DNA of 15,453 bases from DASSKA01 sp035690905 (lineage in GTDB: Bacteria; Actinomycetota; Actinomycetes; Propionibacteriales; Nocardioidaceae). Numbering within the stretch: the stretch's first letter is position 1; the number at the start of each line of letters is the position of its first letter. Below, piece by piece: positions 12,596 to 15,453 of this stretch. Made by a program: the position numbers and the translations under genes. Under the pieces are notes generated by a model. It worked only from the letters and a program-made list of their open reading frames with translations, did no database searches and was not told where the DNA came from. The stretch is from NCBI GenBank assembly GCA_035690905.1, contig DASSKA010000043.1:1-15453 (forward strand), in the 5' to 3' direction.

Positions 12596-13965
12596 CGCTG
12601 GCCTCCCTGAGCTCGGGGGTACGGCATCAGCTCGTCGAAGGGGCCGACAGCGGCCAGCGTCTCCGGCTGGCCGAACAGCTCCTTGGCCAGCACGTGCACG
12701 TCGTCGCGGGTCACCGCGTCCACGCGCCGGATCACCTCGTCGATGCCCAGCAGCTCGTCGTACAGCAGCTCCGCCTTCGCCAGCCGGGTCATTCGCGACC
12801 CGGAGTCTTCGAGGCCGAGCACCAGCCCGCTGCGCAGCTGGCCCTTCCCGCGCTCCAGCTCCTCGGCGGAGATGCCGTCCTCGGCGACCTTGCGCAGCTC
12901 CGCGCGCACCACCGACAGCACCTCGTCGGTGCGGTTCGGCAGGCAGCCGACGGCCACTCCGAACATCCCGGAGTCGGCGTAGTGCGCGGCGAACGAGTAC
13001 ACCGAGTAGGCCAGCCCGCGGTGCTCGCGCACCTCCTGGAACAGCCGCGAGGACGTGCTGCCGCCCAGCGCGGCGTTCAGCACCCCGAGCGCGAACCGGC
13101 GCTCGTCGGTGCGGATCAGCCCGTTCACGCCCAGCACCAGGTTGACCTGCTCGAACGGCCGGGTCGCGGCGATCTCGCCGGCAGAGGTACGGCGTCCCCG
13201 GTCCCCGCGGCGGACCGGCGCGGGCCGGGCCGACGTGGAAGCCAGGAAGCTGCCCCGGGAGAACGCCTTGCGCACCAGGCGTACGACGGAGGCGTGGTCG
13301 ACGTTGCCCGCGACGGCCACCACGATGTTCTCCGGGCGGTAGCGGGACTTGTAGTAGCGCGCGATCTGCGCACGGGTCAGCGCCCGGATCGACTCCACCG
13401 TGCCGGCCACCGGCCGACCGAGCGGCGAGGATCCCCATGCCTTCTCGGCGAACAGGTTGTTCACCACGTCGTCGGGGTCGTCGTCGTGCATGGCGATCTC
13501 GTCGAGGATCACCTCACGCTCGGCCTCCACGTCGGCAGCGGCGATCCGCGACGAGGTGACCATGTCGCCGAGGACGTCGACGGCCAGCGGCAGGTCCTGG
13601 TCGAGCACCCGGCCGTGGTAGCAGGTGTACTCCTTGGCGGTGAACGCGTTGAGCTCACCGCCGACACTGTCGAAGGCCACCGAGATGTCCATCGCGGACC
13701 GGGTCGGAGTGCCCTTGAACAGCAGGTGCTCCAGGAAGTGCGACGCACCCGACAGGGTCGGCGGCTCGTCCCGGGACCCGACACCGACCCACACCCCGAT
13801 GGAGGCGGAGCGGACGCCGGGCATCGCCTCGGTGACGACCCGCAGCCCGCCGGAGAGGACGGTGCGGCGGACCCGGCTGATCACCGAGCCGCCGTCGTCC
13901 TTCTCCTCCAGCAGGGTGCGGGTCGTCCCGGGCTTCTGCGCAGCGGCGGACGGGGCCTTGCTCAC
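12592..13965 (-). CDS. pepR: M16 family zinc peptidase (PepR-like)
   Basis: A 457-residue single-chain M16B peptidase related to mitochondrial processing peptidase. The inverted zinc motif H76-F-L-E79-H80 lies in SGASHFLEHLLFKGT, and the distal glutamates E149 and E156 lie in AEREVILDEI, so the metal site is complete. GGELNAFTAKEYTCYHGRVL (103-122) is the usual substrate-cleft segment. The second domain carries GGSTSSRLFQEVREHRGLAYSV (301-322) with the conserved R/Y residues. There is no signal peptide, so a cytoplasmic enzyme is expected. Its substrate is unknown. The GTG start at 13965 overlaps the pnp stop (GTGA), and its own stop overlaps dapB, giving a coupled pnp, pepR, dapB series. The symbol follows mycobacterial and streptomycete usage. 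Confidence 0.92.
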   Translation of the reverse strand: MSKAPSAAAQKPGTTRTLLEEKDDGGSVISRVRRTVLSGGLRVVTEAMPGVRSASIGVWVGVGSRDEPPTLSGASHFLEHLLFKGTPTRSAMDISVAFDSVGGELNAFTAKEYTCYHGRVLDQDLPLAVDVLGDMVTSSRIAAADVEAEREVILDEIAMHDDDPDDVVNNLFAEKAWGSSPLGRPVAGTVESIRALTRAQIARYYKSRYRPENIVVAVAGNVDHASVVRLVRKAFSRGSFLASTSARPAPVRRGDRGRRTSAGEIAATRPFEQVNLVLGVNGLIRTDERRFALGVLNAALGGSTSSRLFQEVREHRGLAYSVYSFAAHYADSGMFGVAVGCLPNRTDEVLSVVRAELRKVAEDGISAEELERGKGQLRSGLVLGLEDSGSRMTRLAKAELLYDELLGIDEVIRRVDAVTRDDVHVLAKELFGQPETLAAVGPFDELMPYPRAQGGQR

Positions 13966-15453
13966 TGGGAGCCTGCGTCCTCCGACTCCTTCGCGGAGTC
14001 CGCGGACTCCTCGACCACCGGGACCAGCGACAGCTTGCCGCGATCGTCGATCTCGGCGATCTGGACCTGGATCTTCTGACCCACCGCGACCACGTCCTCG
14101 ACGGCCTCCACCCGCTTGCCGCCGGCCAGGGCCCGCAGCTTGCTGATGTGCAGCAGGCCGTCCTTGCCGGGCAGCAGCGAGACGAACGCCCCGAAGTTGG
14201 TGGTCTTCACCACGGTGCCGAGGTAGCGCTCGCCGACCTCCGGCATGGTCGGGTTCGCGATGCCGTTGATGATCGCCCGGGCGGCCTCCGCGGCCTCGCC
14301 GTTGGTGGCGCCGACGTAGATCGTGCCGTCGTCCTCGATGCTGATCTGCGCGCCGGTGTCGTCCTGGATCTGGTTGATGACCTTGCCCTTGGGGCCGATC
14401 ACCTCGCCGATCTTGTCCACCGGGACGGTCATGGTCAGGATCCGCGGCGCGTTCAGCGACATCTCGCCCGGGGCCTCGATGGCCTCGGCCATCACGTCCA
14501 GGATCGCCAGCCGGGCGTCCCGGGCCTGGGTCAGCGCGCCGGCGAGCACGTCAGCCGGGATGCCGTCGAGCTTGGTGTCCAGCTGCAGCGCGGTCACGAA
14601 CTCCTTGGTGCCGGCGACCTTGAAGTCCATGTCGCCGAACGCGTCCTCGGCGCCCAGGATGTCGGTGATCGCGACGTACTTGGTCTCACCGTCGATCTCG
14701 CCGGAGATCAGGCCCATCGCGATGCCGGCCACCGGCGCGCGCAGCGGCACACCGGCGTGCAGCAGAGCCAGCGTGGAGGCGCACACCGAGCCCATCGACG
14801 TCGAGCCGTTGGAACCCATCGCCTCCGAGACCTGCCGGATGGCGTAGGGGAACTCCTCGCGGGTCGGCAGCACCGGCAGCAGCGCCCGGCCGGCCAGCGC
14901 GCCGTGCCCGATCTCGCGGCGCTTCGGGGAGCCGACGCGGCCGGTCTCGCCGGTGGAGTACGGCGGGAAGTTGTAGTTGTGCATGTAGCGCCGGGTCGTC
15001 TCCGGGGAGAGGGTGTCCAGCTTCTGCTCCATGGTGAGCATGTTCAGGGTGGTGACGCCCAGGATCTGGGTCTCGCCACGCTCGAACAGCGCGGAGCCGT
15101 GCACCCGCGGCACCACACCGACCTCGGCAGACAGCGTCCGGATGTCGGTGAGTCCGCGACCGTCCATGCGGACCTTGTCGCGCAGCACCCGCTCGCGGAC
15201 CAGCTTCTTGGTCAGCGCCCGGAACGCGGCGCCGATCTCCTTCTCGCGGCCCTCGAAGTCCTGGCCCAGCTTGTCCAGCACGGCGGCCTTGACCTCGTCC
15301 ATCTTGGACTCGCGCTCGAGCTTGCCGGCGATGGTCAGGGCCTGCGCCAGGTCGGTGGCCGCAGCGGCCTCGACCGCGGCGAACGCGTCGTCCTCGTAGT
15401 CGAGGAAGACCGGGAACTCCTGCACCGGCTTGGCGGCCTGCTTGGCCAGCTCG
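13962..15453 (-). CDS. pnp: Polyribonucleotide nucleotidyltransferase (PNPase), 3' part
   Basis: 496 C-terminal residues are visible; about the first third of the protein (first RNase PH-like domain) lies beyond the right edge. PNPase degrades RNA phosphorolytically from the 3' end and can also add tails. Visible order (visible-residue numbering): helical linker (about 10-90); second RNase PH core with RMDGRGLTDIRTL (95-107), HGSALFERGETQILGVTTL (118-136), the FPPYSTGETGRVGSPKRREIGHGAL stretch (162-186) and the catalytic-acid segment DILGAEDAFGDMDFK (264-278); KH domain with VIGPKGKVINQIQDDTGA (352-369); S1 domain with GERYLGTVVKTTNFGAFVSL (407-426). It ends in a short acidic tail. No start is in view. 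Its stop overlaps the pepR GTG. In streptomycetes it is called gpsI. Confidence 0.96.
   Translation of the reverse strand, partial: ELAKQAAKPVQEFPVFLDYEDDAFAAVEAAAATDLAQALTIAGKLERESKMDEVKAAVLDKLGQDFEGREKEIGAAFRALTKKLVRERVLRDKVRMDGRGLTDIRTLSAEVGVVPRVHGSALFERGETQILGVTTLNMLTMEQKLDTLSPETTRRYMHNYNFPPYSTGETGRVGSPKRREIGHGALAGRALLPVLPTREEFPYAIRQVSEAMGSNGSTSMGSVCASTLALLHAGVPLRAPVAGIAMGLISGEIDGETKYVAITDILGAEDAFGDMDFKVAGTKEFVTALQLDTKLDGIPADVLAGALTQARDARLAILDVMAEAIEAPGEMSLNAPRILTMTVPVDKIGEVIGPKGKVINQIQDDTGAQISIEDDGTIYVGATNGEAAEAARAIINGIANPTMPEVGERYLGTVVKTTNFGAFVSLLPGKDGLLHISKLRALAGGKRVEAVEDVVAVGQKIQVQIAEIDDRGKLSLVPVVEESADSAKESEDAGSQ

Noticed and set aside
11852..13438. A longer dapB frame extending into the M16 peptidase gene
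   Set aside because: The family-specific Rossmann start begins at 12595; the upstream part is a shadow of the peptidase gene.
12694..14079. A 461-codon open frame on the plus strand opposite the M16 peptidase
   Set aside because: Antisense shadow: no domain, ribosome binding site or family pattern, and the minus strand has an intact zinc peptidase.

Overview
The window comes from a very GC-rich actinobacterial chromosome, and nearly all of it is coding. Third codon positions are almost all G or C, GTG starts are common, and most genes touch or overlap their neighbour. Three features point to Actinobacteria: the gene order pnp, M16 peptidase, dapB, the pair dapA, RNase J, and the phenylacetyl-CoA oxygenase set. 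Nocardioidaceae (a Nocardioides-like organism) is my best guess; the genus is an inference. I saw no rRNA, tRNA, CRISPR array or insertion sequence.

Layout, right to left on the minus strand. (1) 15453-11421: the 3' part of pnp, an M16 zinc peptidase, dapB and a small membrane TPR protein, each overlapping the next by 1 to 4 bases. After 31 bases follows a YcaQ/AlkZ-type winged-helix protein (11389-10286). (2) 9284-5562: paaA, paaB, paaC, paaD, paaE, the complete epoxidase for phenylacetyl-CoA, tightly coupled. (3) 5540-1630: thyA and dfrA (dTMP synthesis and folate recycling), then dapA and the RNase J gene, continuing the paa array with gaps of at most 21 bases. (4) 1539-1: a TetR regulator, a hemerythrin-domain protein and the start of an SRPBCC protein, each overlapping the next by 4 bases. 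Two plus-strand genes sit between the blocks: a GNAT acetyltransferase (9368-9931) diverging from paaA, and a 77-residue two-helix membrane protein (10043-10276) converging on the YcaQ-type gene.

How the genes work together. Pnp and RNase J are RNA processing and decay enzymes, and DapA and DapB are consecutive steps of diaminopimelate/lysine synthesis. ThyA makes dTMP and dihydrofolate, which DfrA reduces again. These housekeeping genes form the backbone, and the catabolic paa block lies inside it. The peripheral genes (TetR-hemerythrin-SRPBCC, GNAT, YcaQ-type, small membrane protein) look accessory.

Points for a second look: the paa-to-housekeeping array without clear separation; a thyA start with a -10-like box exactly six bases upstream, and similar leaderless-looking starts at four other genes; a TGTTACA/TGTAACA inverted repeat in the paaA/GNAT divergent region; a palindrome overlapping the tetR -35 box; a non-canonical Q-L-E motif in the YcaQ-type protein; an ideal ribosome binding site pointing at an ACG codon in paaC; and a strongly repeated octamer, GTACGACG, in several reading frames, often using rare codons.
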